Assembly (NCBI RefSeq): GCF_012926525.1
Contig: NZ_JABBNI010000014.1
Span: 62,001-126,000, forward strand
Direction: 5' to 3'
From: Clostridium muellerianum
GTDB taxonomy: Bacteria; Bacillota; Clostridia; Clostridiales; Clostridiaceae
Length of the DNA stretch: 64,000 bases
The position numbers and the translations under genes were made by a program. The notes beneath the pieces are model-generated. The model saw only the letters and a program-made list of their open reading frames with translations. It ran no database searches and was not told where the DNA came from. Below are positions 51,018 to 59,886 of the stretch, in pieces (within the stretch, counting starts at the first letter, position 1; every line of letters begins with the position of its first letter).

Positions 51018-51050
51018 AGCAGATTTGAATTTTATTCAAATCTGCTATGT
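51018..51050. terminator. Hairpin after the UvrA-like gene
   Basis: AGCAGATTTGAAT-TTT-ATTCAAATCTGCT, perfect 13-bp stem. The T-run is weak (ATGTTTCTT). Confidence 0.65.
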
Positions 51051-51061
51051 TTCTTAATAGG

Positions 51062-52228
51062 TTAATTACCTGTAGTTCCAGTTGATCCTCCACTAGATGT
51101 TTTTGGGTCTGTGTTTCCAGTTGATCCTCCAGTTGAGGTTTTTGAACCTGTATTTCCACTTGAATCACCAGTAGATGCCTTTGAATCTGCATTTTGGGTT
51201 GTCCCTTCAGTAGATGGCTTTGAATCTGTATTTTTACTTGTCCCTTCTGTTGATGTCTTGGAACCTGTATTTCCACTTGAATCACCAGTAGATGCCTTTA
51301 AATCTGCATTTTTAGTTGATTCATTATTAGCTGCTTTTGAATTTTCAGTTGATCTTTCATTAGATGTCTTTGAACCTGTATTTCCAGTTGACCTTCCATT
51401 AGATGTTTTTGAACTCGCATTTTTAGTTGATCCTCCAGATGAATTTTTAGCATCGGTGGATTGAGAAGGAACTATAGTTTTTTCATTAGAACTTGCTGCA
51501 TTATTAGGTGTTCCTTTAAAATAAGATTTTGCTAAAACTCCAACAAATACAAGCAAAGCAAGAGAAACAACGACTATTATTCCTTTTTTTATTTTATTAG
51601 TTTTTTCATTTTTATAAGGTGTTTTTCTATTTCCTCTATTTAAGTTTCTCTCATCAATTAATGGTCTATCCATAATCATTGTAAAGTCATCTTTTTCATG
51701 ATGAGCCATTGGCTCAGTTTTTTTGGGCGTATTAGACATTGAATTACTTATATTTTTAGGTATACTAAGCAACATATATAATAATCCATTTTGCTTTAAA
51801 GAGTCTATCTGCTTAAAGTTTTCAGGTGACCTGAGTATAATAGCAGGCTTATTCATTTTATATTCATTATCGGAATATACTGTAACCGAAAATTTATCAT
51901 CCTTACTTAAAAAAGGAATATATATATCCAAAGTGTTATTATTTATTGAAGAATCAAATTTTAAACCCTTTGTTATTTTTGCATTTGTAAATCTTAAATT
52001 AGCTTGAGAACTTTGTATATATAGTGTTAGATCATGAATTGTCTTATTTGATACATTACTAATATTAACAGCATATGCACAAAGTTTTCTATTATTAATT
52101 CTTACAGGCATAGAACTTTTTATAGCACATAATATTCTAGGTGCTAAGTTTTTATAATACTCTAACAGTAAACCAGATATAAATGATATTATTATAGTTA
52201 TAATTGCAGTCTTTATAATGTTTGCCAT
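51062..52228 (-). CDS. Membrane protein with Ser/Thr/Gly/Asn-rich repeat tail
   Basis: 388 residues. One N-terminal helix (about 4-24), then a cytoplasmic or external beta domain of about 120 residues (KLCAYAVNISNVSNKTIHDL, LDIYIPFLSKDDKFSVTVYS), a basic linker (NRGNRKTPYKNEKTNKIKKG), a second helix (IIVVVSLALLVFVGVLA, about 216-232) and a C-terminal tail of about 135 residues made of roughly ten 13-residue units such as STGNTGSKTSNER. The tail probably lies outside the membrane as a flexible wall-spanning or heavily glycosylated stalk. No LPXTG or other anchor follows. Family not recognised. Confidence 0.75.
   Translation of the reverse strand: MANIIKTAIITIIISFISGLLLEYYKNLAPRILCAIKSSMPVRINNRKLCAYAVNISNVSNKTIHDLTLYIQSSQANLRFTNAKITKGLKFDSSINNNTLDIYIPFLSKDDKFSVTVYSDNEYKMNKPAIILRSPENFKQIDSLKQNGLLYMLLSIPKNISNSMSNTPKKTEPMAHHEKDDFTMIMDRPLIDERNLNRGNRKTPYKNEKTNKIKKGIIVVVSLALLVFVGVLAKSYFKGTPNNAASSNEKTIVPSQSTDAKNSSGGSTKNASSKTSNGRSTGNTGSKTSNERSTENSKAANNESTKNADLKASTGDSSGNTGSKTSTEGTSKNTDSKPSTEGTTQNADSKASTGDSSGNTGSKTSTGGSTGNTDPKTSSGGSTGTTGN
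51065..51470 (-). repeat. About ten tandem 39-bp coding repeats
   Basis: The 3' third of the gene is a degenerate 39-bp minisatellite (13 codons per unit; unit consensus near KTSTGGSTGNTDS). Some pairs of units, such as those encoding KASTGDSSGNTGSKTSTEGT and KASTGDSSGNTGSKTSTGGS, are nearly identical, implying recent unit duplication. Confidence 0.85.
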
Positions 52229-52581
52229 ATTAATTTCGCTTCCTTACTTTTTAATTACCTACTAAATTATAAAGTAGATAGATATTTGTGTCAAACTTAA
52301 AAATTACTTATAATATGTCTAAAAATTTATATATATCACAAATAAAAATCTTATAGCTAAGATTTAAAATCAATACATATATTTTTTAAGATTTTCCGCT
52401 GCTAGCAAATAATATTTTGCTTTAAGGAGTATTGTAGGAAAGGCAATTCTTTCAATAATATTATGAAACTGAAAATTTTTAAGTTCTTAATATAATATAT
52501 ATGTATTGAGATAAAAATAGAAGATAAAGGAGTCACAGATATAAAAAACAATAGCCAAATTTCGTGCTTTTATTGATTAAG
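52229..52581. other. AT-rich intergenic region
   Basis: No gene, RNA or clear repeat seen. It contains the upstream region of the repeat-tail membrane protein and the downstream end of the aldo/keto reductase operon. Confidence 0.4.
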
Positions 52582-53658
52582 TTATATAATAGAGTTCCTA
52601 ATATGTTTTTTTACCAATTCTTTTATCATTTGTATGGTTTCAGGTATATTTATTTTTTGAGGACATTTTTTTATACATGACATATCTGTACACTTTTTAC
52701 ATAGTTCAGCACTTTCCTTTATATTGAGATCAAGTTTTCTAAGAGCCCAATAATCCTTACCAAGAAAATAGTAATTATATTGTCTAAAAATTATATGTAT
52801 TTTAGTGCCATATATGCATTTGCATTTTTGACATCTGTCACATAGAATTGGAACAAAATTTTTTTCAAGCACTGATATTACTTGTGAAAAAGTAGGACAA
52901 TTATAATCTTCAGGTTCTTTTAGCATTGCTGCATCCACTTGTTCATCAGTTCCTATACCTATTAATGCACTTGATATAGGATATGAAAGCACACCAGACA
53001 AAAGAGTTTTAATAGGGAAGAAGGCTGGAAGTATTCCTGCTGCATATACTTTATTTAAAATGAATCCTTTTTGTTTAAATAAAGGTTCTAATGCTATTCT
53101 ATCAAGCATGCCTCTTTCAAGAATGTTTCCACTACCTTGAAGCACATCTACTCTCTTGTCTTTTGCACCTCTTAACAGTATGTCATAATAGTGAGTAGCA
53201 ATTCCTGTAAATTTAATTTTACCTTCTGCTTTAAGTTCATTTAAGGCATCCATAGCACCGTATTTTCCAAAGGTAATATCTTCATTTTCTTCATCTACCT
53301 GATGTGCAAAATAAATATCTGCAAAGGTATCAAGATTTTTACAGGACTCATGAACCGCATTATACATTTCATCTCCGTTAAAAAATCTAGATTTATCTGA
53401 TATAATAATTTTTTCTCTTCCTACTAAAGCTGCAAACTTGCCTAGTTTTATTTCTGCATCTCCATATTCAGGAACTATGGCAGTATCAAAAAGGTTACAA
53501 CCAAGTGTAAAGGCATAGTTCATTATGTTTATAGCGGTTTTTTCATCAGGACTGAAATAGTCAGGTAGTACAGGAACATTTCCACTGAGTATAGGAATTG
53601 TTCCAAAACCTATTTCAGATACCTTAAGTTTAGTACCGCCTAAAATTCTGTACCTCAT
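52582..53658 (-). CDS. Aldo/keto reductase with C-terminal ferredoxin-like domain
   Basis: 358 residues. AKR barrel: YRILGGTKLKVSEIGFGTIP, the Asp/Tyr region NLFDTAIVPEYGDAE, Lys in IIISDKSRF, His in IYFAHQVDEE. From about 275 there is a cysteine-rich extension (CDRCQKCKC then CKKCTDMSCIKKCP), a pattern for one or two 4Fe-4S clusters. This subfamily is common in anaerobes, where the clusters feed or drain electrons. The active-site Tyr context is unusual (YGDAE), so catalysis should not be assumed. Its start overlaps the stop of the giant LRR gene (ATGA). Confidence 0.9.
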   Translation of the reverse strand: MRYRILGGTKLKVSEIGFGTIPILSGNVPVLPDYFSPDEKTAINIMNYAFTLGCNLFDTAIVPEYGDAEIKLGKFAALVGREKIIISDKSRFFNGDEMYNAVHESCKNLDTFADIYFAHQVDEENEDITFGKYGAMDALNELKAEGKIKFTGIATHYYDILLRGAKDKRVDVLQGSGNILERGMLDRIALEPLFKQKGFILNKVYAAGILPAFFPIKTLLSGVLSYPISSALIGIGTDEQVDAAMLKEPEDYNCPTFSQVISVLEKNFVPILCDRCQKCKCIYGTKIHIIFRQYNYYFLGKDYWALRKLDLNIKESAELCKKCTDMSCIKKCPQKINIPETIQMIKELVKKHIRNSII

Positions 53659-56600
53659 GATCTCCTAAAGCTGAAGGCATCATCCTTCACTGAAACATTT
53701 TTTGGAAGATTTTTAATATCTATTTTTGAGCACCAGGCAAAGGCTCTTGAATCTATTTTTTCAAGGTTTTCTGGAAAATTTATTTCTGTTAATTCATAAC
53801 AAAAAGCAAAAGCTTCTTTTCCTATATTTTTAAGAGTGGAAGGTAGAGAAACCTTTTTCAAATTTTTGCATCTGTAAAATGCTTTTTCTGGAATTTCAGT
53901 AATGCCTTCTGGTATTTCAATATTTTTTAATGAGGAATATTCAAAAGCCCTCATTCCTATATACTCAAGGTTATTAGAAAGTTCAATGCTTTCTAATATA
54001 TAGCAACCTGAGAATGCAGATTTTTCTATCTTTTTTATATTACCTGCATTTTTTACAGAAACAAGCCATTTACAGTTTTTAAAGGCACTTTTACCAATTG
54101 TGACAGTATCTTTAGTTAAGGTTATATGTGTAAGTAAATTACTATCTTCAAATACATTATCATAGATATCAGTGACACCTTCTGGCAAAACTAGATTGTT
54201 GATATTTCCTGTACATTCCACAAGAACATTATTTTCATCCGTTTTAAAGCAATTTAAACAATCCATAAAAATTTGCTTTACATTTTGGGGAAGCATTTCG
54301 TTTTCTCTATCCTGAATTTTTGTTAGTCTATATTCTTTTCCATCAGCTAAGGTTACTTTTTTTAAATTAATACAGTTCCTAAAAGCATATTCTTCTATAA
54401 TTGTTTTTGAAGAAGAAAAGGTGATTTCTGTAAGATCATAACAATTAACAAAAGCCCAGCCAGAAACTATTTTTACATACTCTGGAATTATTATATTACC
54501 ATGACAATAAGAAGCATCAATTAATATGTTATTTACAATTACCATAGGTTTAATAGACTTCTGTTTTTCTAACCACATTGTATTATAAAAAGCTCTTTCA
54601 CCAATATATTCTACATCTTCAGATATATATACTTCTTTAAGATTCATTGCATCTTTAAAAACTTCATGTTCAATTCTTTTAATTCCTTTTGGAATATGTA
54701 CTAAAGAACCTTTATTTATATATCCAAATAGTGAAAGATTTTCATCTATATTAAAGCAGCTCATTGCGCTATTATATATGGATTTTACTATGTTTGGAAT
54801 ATCTCTTTGAAAAATCACTAAATACTCATCTGTAATATACTTTTTATGGCCAATATATATTGCATTAATAGCAGTACAACCTGAAAAAGCATAACTACCA
54901 TATTTCAAGCCTTCACCTGATAAAATTACTTCTTTTAAGTTTCCACAATCTTCAAAAGCATGGGAAGAAGCATAAGTGTTTTCGTTTAAGTAAATGTTTT
55001 TAAGAGAATTACAGCTGGAAAAGGCACTAACACCTATAAATTTTACATTGAAAAAATCAAAATTTTCTAGTGAAATACATTCGTTAAAGCAATTATCACC
55101 TATATATTGAAGTTTACTGCATTCACAAATTTTAAGAGCAGCACAGCCGCAAAAAGCTTCCTGCTTGAAAGATACTGTTTCCTGAAGTGTAACATCTTCT
55201 AAATTTGTACAGTATGAAAAGGCTCCTTCTCCTATAATTTCCGCACAGCCGCTGACCTTGGTAAGAGATACACACTTTTCAAAGGATTTTTTTTCAATAG
55301 ATTTTATTGAAGGCAGAACAAGTTCCTTTATACTTTTACATCCACTAAATGCTCCAATACCTATAATTCTGAGGCTTTCTGGAAGTATTATACTAGTTAT
55401 ATTATCATTTCCTGAAAAAGCATAAGGAGAAATGCTTACTATTCCTTCAGGAACAATAACATCACCTGTACAGCATTTACCATCTACCAAAGTATTTGAT
55501 ATTATGATAAGTGATGAATTACTCCTTAAGCTATCTAAAAAAGCAGTATTTAAAAAAGCATCTGCTTGTATGTCTGGGCAATTTAGCTGTATATTATCAA
55601 GCTTTTTACAACCATTAAAAGCATTTTTACCTATATATATGGCATTTGATGAAGGAACTTGTTTTATAGAAGTACACCCATAAAATGCATTATCTGATAT
55701 ATGCTTAATTTTGCCTTGTGATTTTACACTTTCTAATGAAGTACAATAGGAAAAAACTCCTTCTTCTAATACAGTTACACCATTAGGAAGCACTGCATCT
55801 TTAAGTGAAGTACATCCACAAAAAGCTCTTGAACCAATTTGTACAAGAGAATTAGGGAAGTTTACAGACGTAATTTTTGTATTGCCATAAAAAGCACCTC
55901 CAGCAATGGCCTTTATTCCATCAGGAAGTACAATATTTCCTGAAAGTTCACTTCCATCTATAAATATATTAGATGCTGCATTTTCTGTAAGTTCTTTTAT
56001 ATAAATGCTATCTTCAAAGGCATTCCTGCCAATGTATTCAATGGTGGAAGGAAGATTTACATATTTAAGAGAAATACATTTAAATGCAAATTTGTCACCA
56101 ATACTATTAACTCCTTCATCAAAAGTCAGCTTTCTAAGCTTGCTGCATTCTGAAAAGACATCTGTTCCACATTCTTTTAAATCGCAATTTATTGATGCTG
56201 ATTTTACACCTGAGTATGTAAAAATGTTATTACCAAGCTTAACTAAGGATTTTGGAAGCGTTATTTCCTTTAAAGAAACACATTTATAAAAGGCCATATC
56301 ACCTATACTTATTAGCTTTTCTGGTAGGTGTACATTTTTCAGGGAATTACATCCGTAAAAAGCTAAGCTAGATATTTCTTTAATATTGCTTCCAAATATC
56401 ACTTCATTTAAATTTTTACATCTATTAAATATTGAGTTTTCTATTTTATTAAGTGATTCTGGCAATTTTACACGTATAAGCTTTACACAGTTTTCAAAGG
56501 CCGATTGACCAATATACTCCAGACCTTCTGGAAGTGTAATAGTTTGTAAAAGAACACAATCAACAAAAGCTTCCTCATGAATTTCTTTTATAGAAGCTGG

Positions 56601-57686
56601 TAAAATAACTCTGCCAATTATCTCATTACCTGCAAAGGCTTTTTCACCAATTACTGTTATACCTTCTGGGATTACTACTCTTTCTTCCTTTCCCCTATAT
56701 TGCATTAAGGTTGTTCCACTAATAAAAAAGTTATTCAGTATTTGAGAATGAATTGTATGTATTATCTCAGGAAAATCTTCATTATATTTATCTGGAAGTC
56801 CTTTAAGTTCATAAGTGTTTCCATCAGATAATGTGATATATTTTAATGTTGTACAGTTTTTGAAGGCATCTGCATTTATAGTTACATCTTCACTAGCAAA
56901 TTCTATTCTTTCTAAATTGATACAATTTCTAAAGGCTTTACTTCCAATATCTTTTAAAGTTTTAGGCAGTTTAACAGACACTATACCTTTTTTATCAAAA
57001 AAACAACTTTTAGAAATAGCAGTTATTCCATTAGGTATTTCTACATCTTTAACATTTATAAGAAATCTTAACAGCATACCATCTTCAATTTTCATCATTC
57101 TATATATATCAGTTGCAATTGCTTTAATTACTGGATGTATATTAGAATGTGAAGATATAATATCAATGACACTCTCAATATTGTAAGTTGTTCCATTTGA
57201 TAAGATTATTTTTGAAATTTTACTGCAGCCTGTAAATACATCGCAAATGCATGACAAGTCCAAGTTATTTGAAACTTCTATTTCTCTTAAATTTGTGTCA
57301 TTTGAGAAAACTTGCTTGCCAAGTTTTGTTACTCCAGGCATAGAAACTTGTTCAAGGTTATCACAATATAAAAATGCACAACTTTCAAGATTTTCAACTG
57401 TAGAAGGCAATTTAACACTATGCAATGAATGACATCTATGAAAAGCATATTCTCCTATATGGGTAAGCTTTGAAGGAAAGTTGATTTTTTTAAGTTTTCT
57501 ACATCCTTTAAAAGCGTCGTCCATAATGTCTGTTATAGTTTCAGGAAGAATAACCTGTTCAATAGATACACATCCTTTAAAGGCACCTTTGCCTATTACC
57601 TTTACTTCCTTTGGAACTTCAACTAAAGTTTCTCTAAGTGTATATGTTTCTAAACCTCCATTTTGAATAATAAATTTATCTTCCAT
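53655..57686 (-). CDS. Giant BspA-type leucine-rich-repeat protein (1343 aa)
   Basis: About 45-50 BspA-type (LRR_5) repeats of 23 residues, for example IGKGAFKGCVSIEQVILPET and IGEYAFHRCHSLHSVKLPST, interrupted about every 200-300 residues by non-repeat segments (DIYRMMKIEDGMLLRFLINV; MSCFNIDENLSLFGYINKGS). There is no signal peptide, membrane helix or wall anchor, so unlike most BspA proteins it should be cytoplasmic. The ATG at 57686 shares a base with the stop of the tRNA-dihydrouridine synthase gene (TAATG), and its stop overlaps the reductase start, so all three are co-translated. It may be a scaffold or an intracellular recognition protein; nothing identifies a ligand. Confidence 0.9.
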   Translation of the reverse strand: MEDKFIIQNGGLETYTLRETLVEVPKEVKVIGKGAFKGCVSIEQVILPETITDIMDDAFKGCRKLKKINFPSKLTHIGEYAFHRCHSLHSVKLPSTVENLESCAFLYCDNLEQVSMPGVTKLGKQVFSNDTNLREIEVSNNLDLSCICDVFTGCSKISKIILSNGTTYNIESVIDIISSHSNIHPVIKAIATDIYRMMKIEDGMLLRFLINVKDVEIPNGITAISKSCFFDKKGIVSVKLPKTLKDIGSKAFRNCINLERIEFASEDVTINADAFKNCTTLKYITLSDGNTYELKGLPDKYNEDFPEIIHTIHSQILNNFFISGTTLMQYRGKEERVVIPEGITVIGEKAFAGNEIIGRVILPASIKEIHEEAFVDCVLLQTITLPEGLEYIGQSAFENCVKLIRVKLPESLNKIENSIFNRCKNLNEVIFGSNIKEISSLAFYGCNSLKNVHLPEKLISIGDMAFYKCVSLKEITLPKSLVKLGNNIFTYSGVKSASINCDLKECGTDVFSECSKLRKLTFDEGVNSIGDKFAFKCISLKYVNLPSTIEYIGRNAFEDSIYIKELTENAASNIFIDGSELSGNIVLPDGIKAIAGGAFYGNTKITSVNFPNSLVQIGSRAFCGCTSLKDAVLPNGVTVLEEGVFSYCTSLESVKSQGKIKHISDNAFYGCTSIKQVPSSNAIYIGKNAFNGCKKLDNIQLNCPDIQADAFLNTAFLDSLRSNSSLIIISNTLVDGKCCTGDVIVPEGIVSISPYAFSGNDNITSIILPESLRIIGIGAFSGCKSIKELVLPSIKSIEKKSFEKCVSLTKVSGCAEIIGEGAFSYCTNLEDVTLQETVSFKQEAFCGCAALKICECSKLQYIGDNCFNECISLENFDFFNVKFIGVSAFSSCNSLKNIYLNENTYASSHAFEDCGNLKEVILSGEGLKYGSYAFSGCTAINAIYIGHKKYITDEYLVIFQRDIPNIVKSIYNSAMSCFNIDENLSLFGYINKGSLVHIPKGIKRIEHEVFKDAMNLKEVYISEDVEYIGERAFYNTMWLEKQKSIKPMVIVNNILIDASYCHGNIIIPEYVKIVSGWAFVNCYDLTEITFSSSKTIIEEYAFRNCINLKKVTLADGKEYRLTKIQDRENEMLPQNVKQIFMDCLNCFKTDENNVLVECTGNINNLVLPEGVTDIYDNVFEDSNLLTHITLTKDTVTIGKSAFKNCKWLVSVKNAGNIKKIEKSAFSGCYILESIELSNNLEYIGMRAFEYSSLKNIEIPEGITEIPEKAFYRCKNLKKVSLPSTLKNIGKEAFAFCYELTEINFPENLEKIDSRAFAWCSKIDIKNLPKNVSVKDDAFSFRRS

Positions 57687-58645
57687 TAATCTTTCTCTCT
57701 CTCTTTGCAAAAAATTTCCTCTAGAATATCTCTAAGTTCTAGTATATTACCAGATTTGTATAGTTCTGTTTTATATTTATTGTTTCCTTTTTTTCCTCTC
57801 ATTAAAAAAGAAGCAAGTCTTTTTATATAAGAAATTGTAAATGTGTCATCATAGTATTTGGTTGTCAAATCAATTTGTTCAAATATTATGGTGTGCTTAT
57901 CCTTTTTAATTTTTTTATGTGTAAGTTCACTGAATATAAATGGATTTTCAATGGCATATCTTGCAATCATAATACCATCTGCGCCTGTAAGATTCATCAT
58001 TTTATCAGCATCTTCCTTTGAAAAAATACCACCATTTGCAATTACAGGTATTCTAACCACTGATTTTGCTTGTTCTATTTGGTCAAAATAAGGAGTACCA
58101 TGATACATCATATTTCTAGTTCTGCCATGTACAGTAATCATATCTGCTCCTGAAGCTTCACACATTTTTGCAAATTCTGCTGCAATCATTTCATCTTCCT
58201 TAATTCCTACACGGAATTTAACAGTAATTACTTTTCCACTTTTTTTACAGCCTTTAATGATAGAGGATGCTCTTTTTAAATCTCCAAGCAGTGCACTACC
58301 TTGACCACTTTTAAATACATTTGGTACTGGACACCCCATATTGATGTCTATTATATCAAATTTTGAAAAGTAATCACTTCTTGCCATTTTCTCCATTATC
58401 CTTGGGTCAGAACCTATTAACTGGGCAGCTTTTATTTTTTCTTTTGGCGTTGTAAAAAGTAGTTTTTGTGTTGCTTTATCCTTATATTTAAGTGCATTAC
58501 AGTTTACCATTTCTGTATAACAGAGTCCTGCACCTAGTTCGCTGCACAAAATTCTAAAAGGATAGCAGGTGTATCCAGCAAGTGGTGCTAGAAGAACATT
58601 GCAGGGTATAATTATGTTTCCAATTCTTAATTCTTTTATTTCCAA
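57686..58645 (-). CDS. tRNA-dihydrouridine synthase
   Basis: 319 residues, FMN-dependent TIM barrel. Landmarks: VLLAPLAGYTCYPFRILCSE, the MVNCNAL loop, IDINMGCPVPNVFKSGQGSALL with catalytic Cys in NMGCP (about 105), VKFRVGI, ITVHGRTRNMMYHG, VIANGGIFSKEDA and GADGIMIARYAIENPFIF. It reduces uridines in the tRNA D-loop using NAD(P)H. The closest resemblance is to the DusB branch. First gene of a three-gene coupled operon with an LRR protein and an aldo/keto reductase, an odd context for a housekeeping enzyme; another dus elsewhere in the genome is likely. Confidence 0.95.
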   Translation of the reverse strand: MEIKELRIGNIIIPCNVLLAPLAGYTCYPFRILCSELGAGLCYTEMVNCNALKYKDKATQKLLFTTPKEKIKAAQLIGSDPRIMEKMARSDYFSKFDIIDINMGCPVPNVFKSGQGSALLGDLKRASSIIKGCKKSGKVITVKFRVGIKEDEMIAAEFAKMCEASGADMITVHGRTRNMMYHGTPYFDQIEQAKSVVRIPVIANGGIFSKEDADKMMNLTGADGIMIARYAIENPFIFSELTHKKIKKDKHTIIFEQIDLTTKYYDDTFTISYIKRLASFLMRGKKGNNKYKTELYKSGNILELRDILEEIFCKEREKD

Positions 58646-58828
58646 GTGATATTATCTCCCTTACAAATATATCTGCTTAAAACAATTAAGCTTATATCTA
58701 TTTTTTATATAAATGTTAATACTTATACTTTCTATTTAAAGTAGAATCTTTGCTTTGTTAATATTAAATAACATTGTAGTTATTTTTGCAAGCATGCTTT
58801 ATAATAAAAGGGGGCAAGGAGGTAAAAA

Positions 58829-59554
58829 ATGAGAAAAAAGCTTTTGATAATATTTTTAATTTTTATTTGTTTAATTACTATAGGTTTTAAATTTTTTGCA
58901 CAGAAAAATTTGTCCTATAATAAAAATGCAACAAAGGAGCAAACCAAAAATACGACTAGTAAAAAAAAGATTGAAACAATTAATGAAAAGTTAAAGAAAA
59001 GAATAGTATTAATAAATTCAGACAAAGATAAAGATGGTATAAAAGATCAGGAAGATATAGTTCTTGGAGCAAGAAAAGAAGCAGATAAAAAAATAAAATA
59101 CAGAGGAGATTATTATGTAGGGGGATATCCTCCAGAGAATGAGGGGGTATGTACTGACTTGGTATGGAGAGCTTTTAAAGATGCAGGATATAATCTAAAA
59201 GATATGGTAGATGAGGATATAAGAAATCATCCTGGTGATTATAAGAGAATTGAGGGGAAACCAGATCCCAATATAGATTTTAGAAGGGTACCTAATCTTT
59301 ATGTTTATTTTAAAAAATATGCAGTAAGTATTACTACTGAGTTAAAACCTAATGATATAGAGAATTTGAAGGAATGGCAGCCAGGGGATATAATAACCTT
59401 TGATAATAGAGAACATATAGCTATAGTTTCTGATAAAAGAAGAGCAGATGGTATTCCATATATAATACATAATGCACCCCCTTATGCCAGAGAAGGTGAC
59501 GAAATTATGTATTGGATGCCCAAAATAACAGGTCATTTTAGATTTCAAAAATAA
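58829..59554 (+). CDS. DUF1287 exported protein (NlpC/CHAP-like fold)
   Basis: 241 residues with an N-terminal signal anchor (LLIIFLIFICLITIGFKFF). NSDKDKDGIKDQEDIVLGAR (about 68-87) looks like a Ca2+-binding loop of dockerin/EF-hand type placed before the catalytic region. DUF1287 core: YVGGYPPENEGVCTDLVWRA (Cys nucleophile about 110), then RVPNLYVYFKKYA, WQPGDIITFDNREHIAIVSD (catalytic His) and the PYIIHNAP block. Probably a cell-wall-facing hydrolase or amidase. AAGGAGG precedes the ATG. A decayed relative lies at 37779-37910. Confidence 0.9.
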   Translation: MRKKLLIIFLIFICLITIGFKFFAQKNLSYNKNATKEQTKNTTSKKKIETINEKLKKRIVLINSDKDKDGIKDQEDIVLGARKEADKKIKYRGDYYVGGYPPENEGVCTDLVWRAFKDAGYNLKDMVDEDIRNHPGDYKRIEGKPDPNIDFRRVPNLYVYFKKYAVSITTELKPNDIENLKEWQPGDIITFDNREHIAIVSDKRRADGIPYIIHNAPPYAREGDEIMYWMPKITGHFRFQK

Positions 59555-59592
59555 GATTTTAAGAATTTAATGGATATGAATATAATTTTATC

Positions 59593-59625
59593 TGAGCTTA
59601 AGTATATATTACTTAGGCTCTTTTG
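59593..59625 (+). terminator. Hairpin terminator after the DUF1287 gene
   Basis: GAGCTTAAGTA pairs with TACTTAGGCTC (one wobble), then TTTTGTTTTG. Confidence 0.8.
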
Positions 59626-59663
59626 TTTTGCTCATATAAATTTATAATGAAAGGTGGGGCAAT

Positions 59664-59786
59664 ATGAAAAAAGAGGATCTTTTAACAAAGAATAAGCTTA
59701 CAATGGATGATCATACTGATAACTTAATTAATTTTTTGAATAAGTTAAATCTAAATTTAATAAAGTACAGTTTTAAAATTTGTTAA
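59664..59786 (+). CDS. Small hypothetical protein (40 aa)
   Basis: MKKEDLLTKNKLTMDDHTDN continues to LINFLNKLNLNLIKYSFKIC. AAGGTGGGG lies 4-6 bases before the ATG, and a terminator begins at its stop codon, so it is a self-contained unit between two strong terminators. Half is polar and half a Leu/Asn amphipathic helix ending in Cys. It could also be the surviving 5' end of a longer gene. Function unknown. Confidence 0.5.
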   Translation: MKKEDLLTKNKLTMDDHTDNLINFLNKLNLNLIKYSFKIC

Positions 59787-59826
59787 GGGTTAGAATTTGG
59801 TTTGTTCTAACCCTTGATTTTTTATA
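59785..59826 (+). terminator. Hairpin terminator
   Basis: AAGGGTTAGAA pairs with TTCTAACCCTT over a 9-base loop, then GATTTTTTAT. Confidence 0.85.
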
Positions 59827-59886
59827 CTTAATGTAACATGAAGCTGTATGTCTAATATTTCTTGGATTACCACAAAAGTTGGAAGC

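Noticed and set aside
51111-51464. Plus-strand reading frame rich in PVDPPV/FEPVFP repeats.
   Set aside because: It is the mirror of the 39-bp repeats of the minus-strand gene; repeat length divisible by three keeps it open. No start signal.
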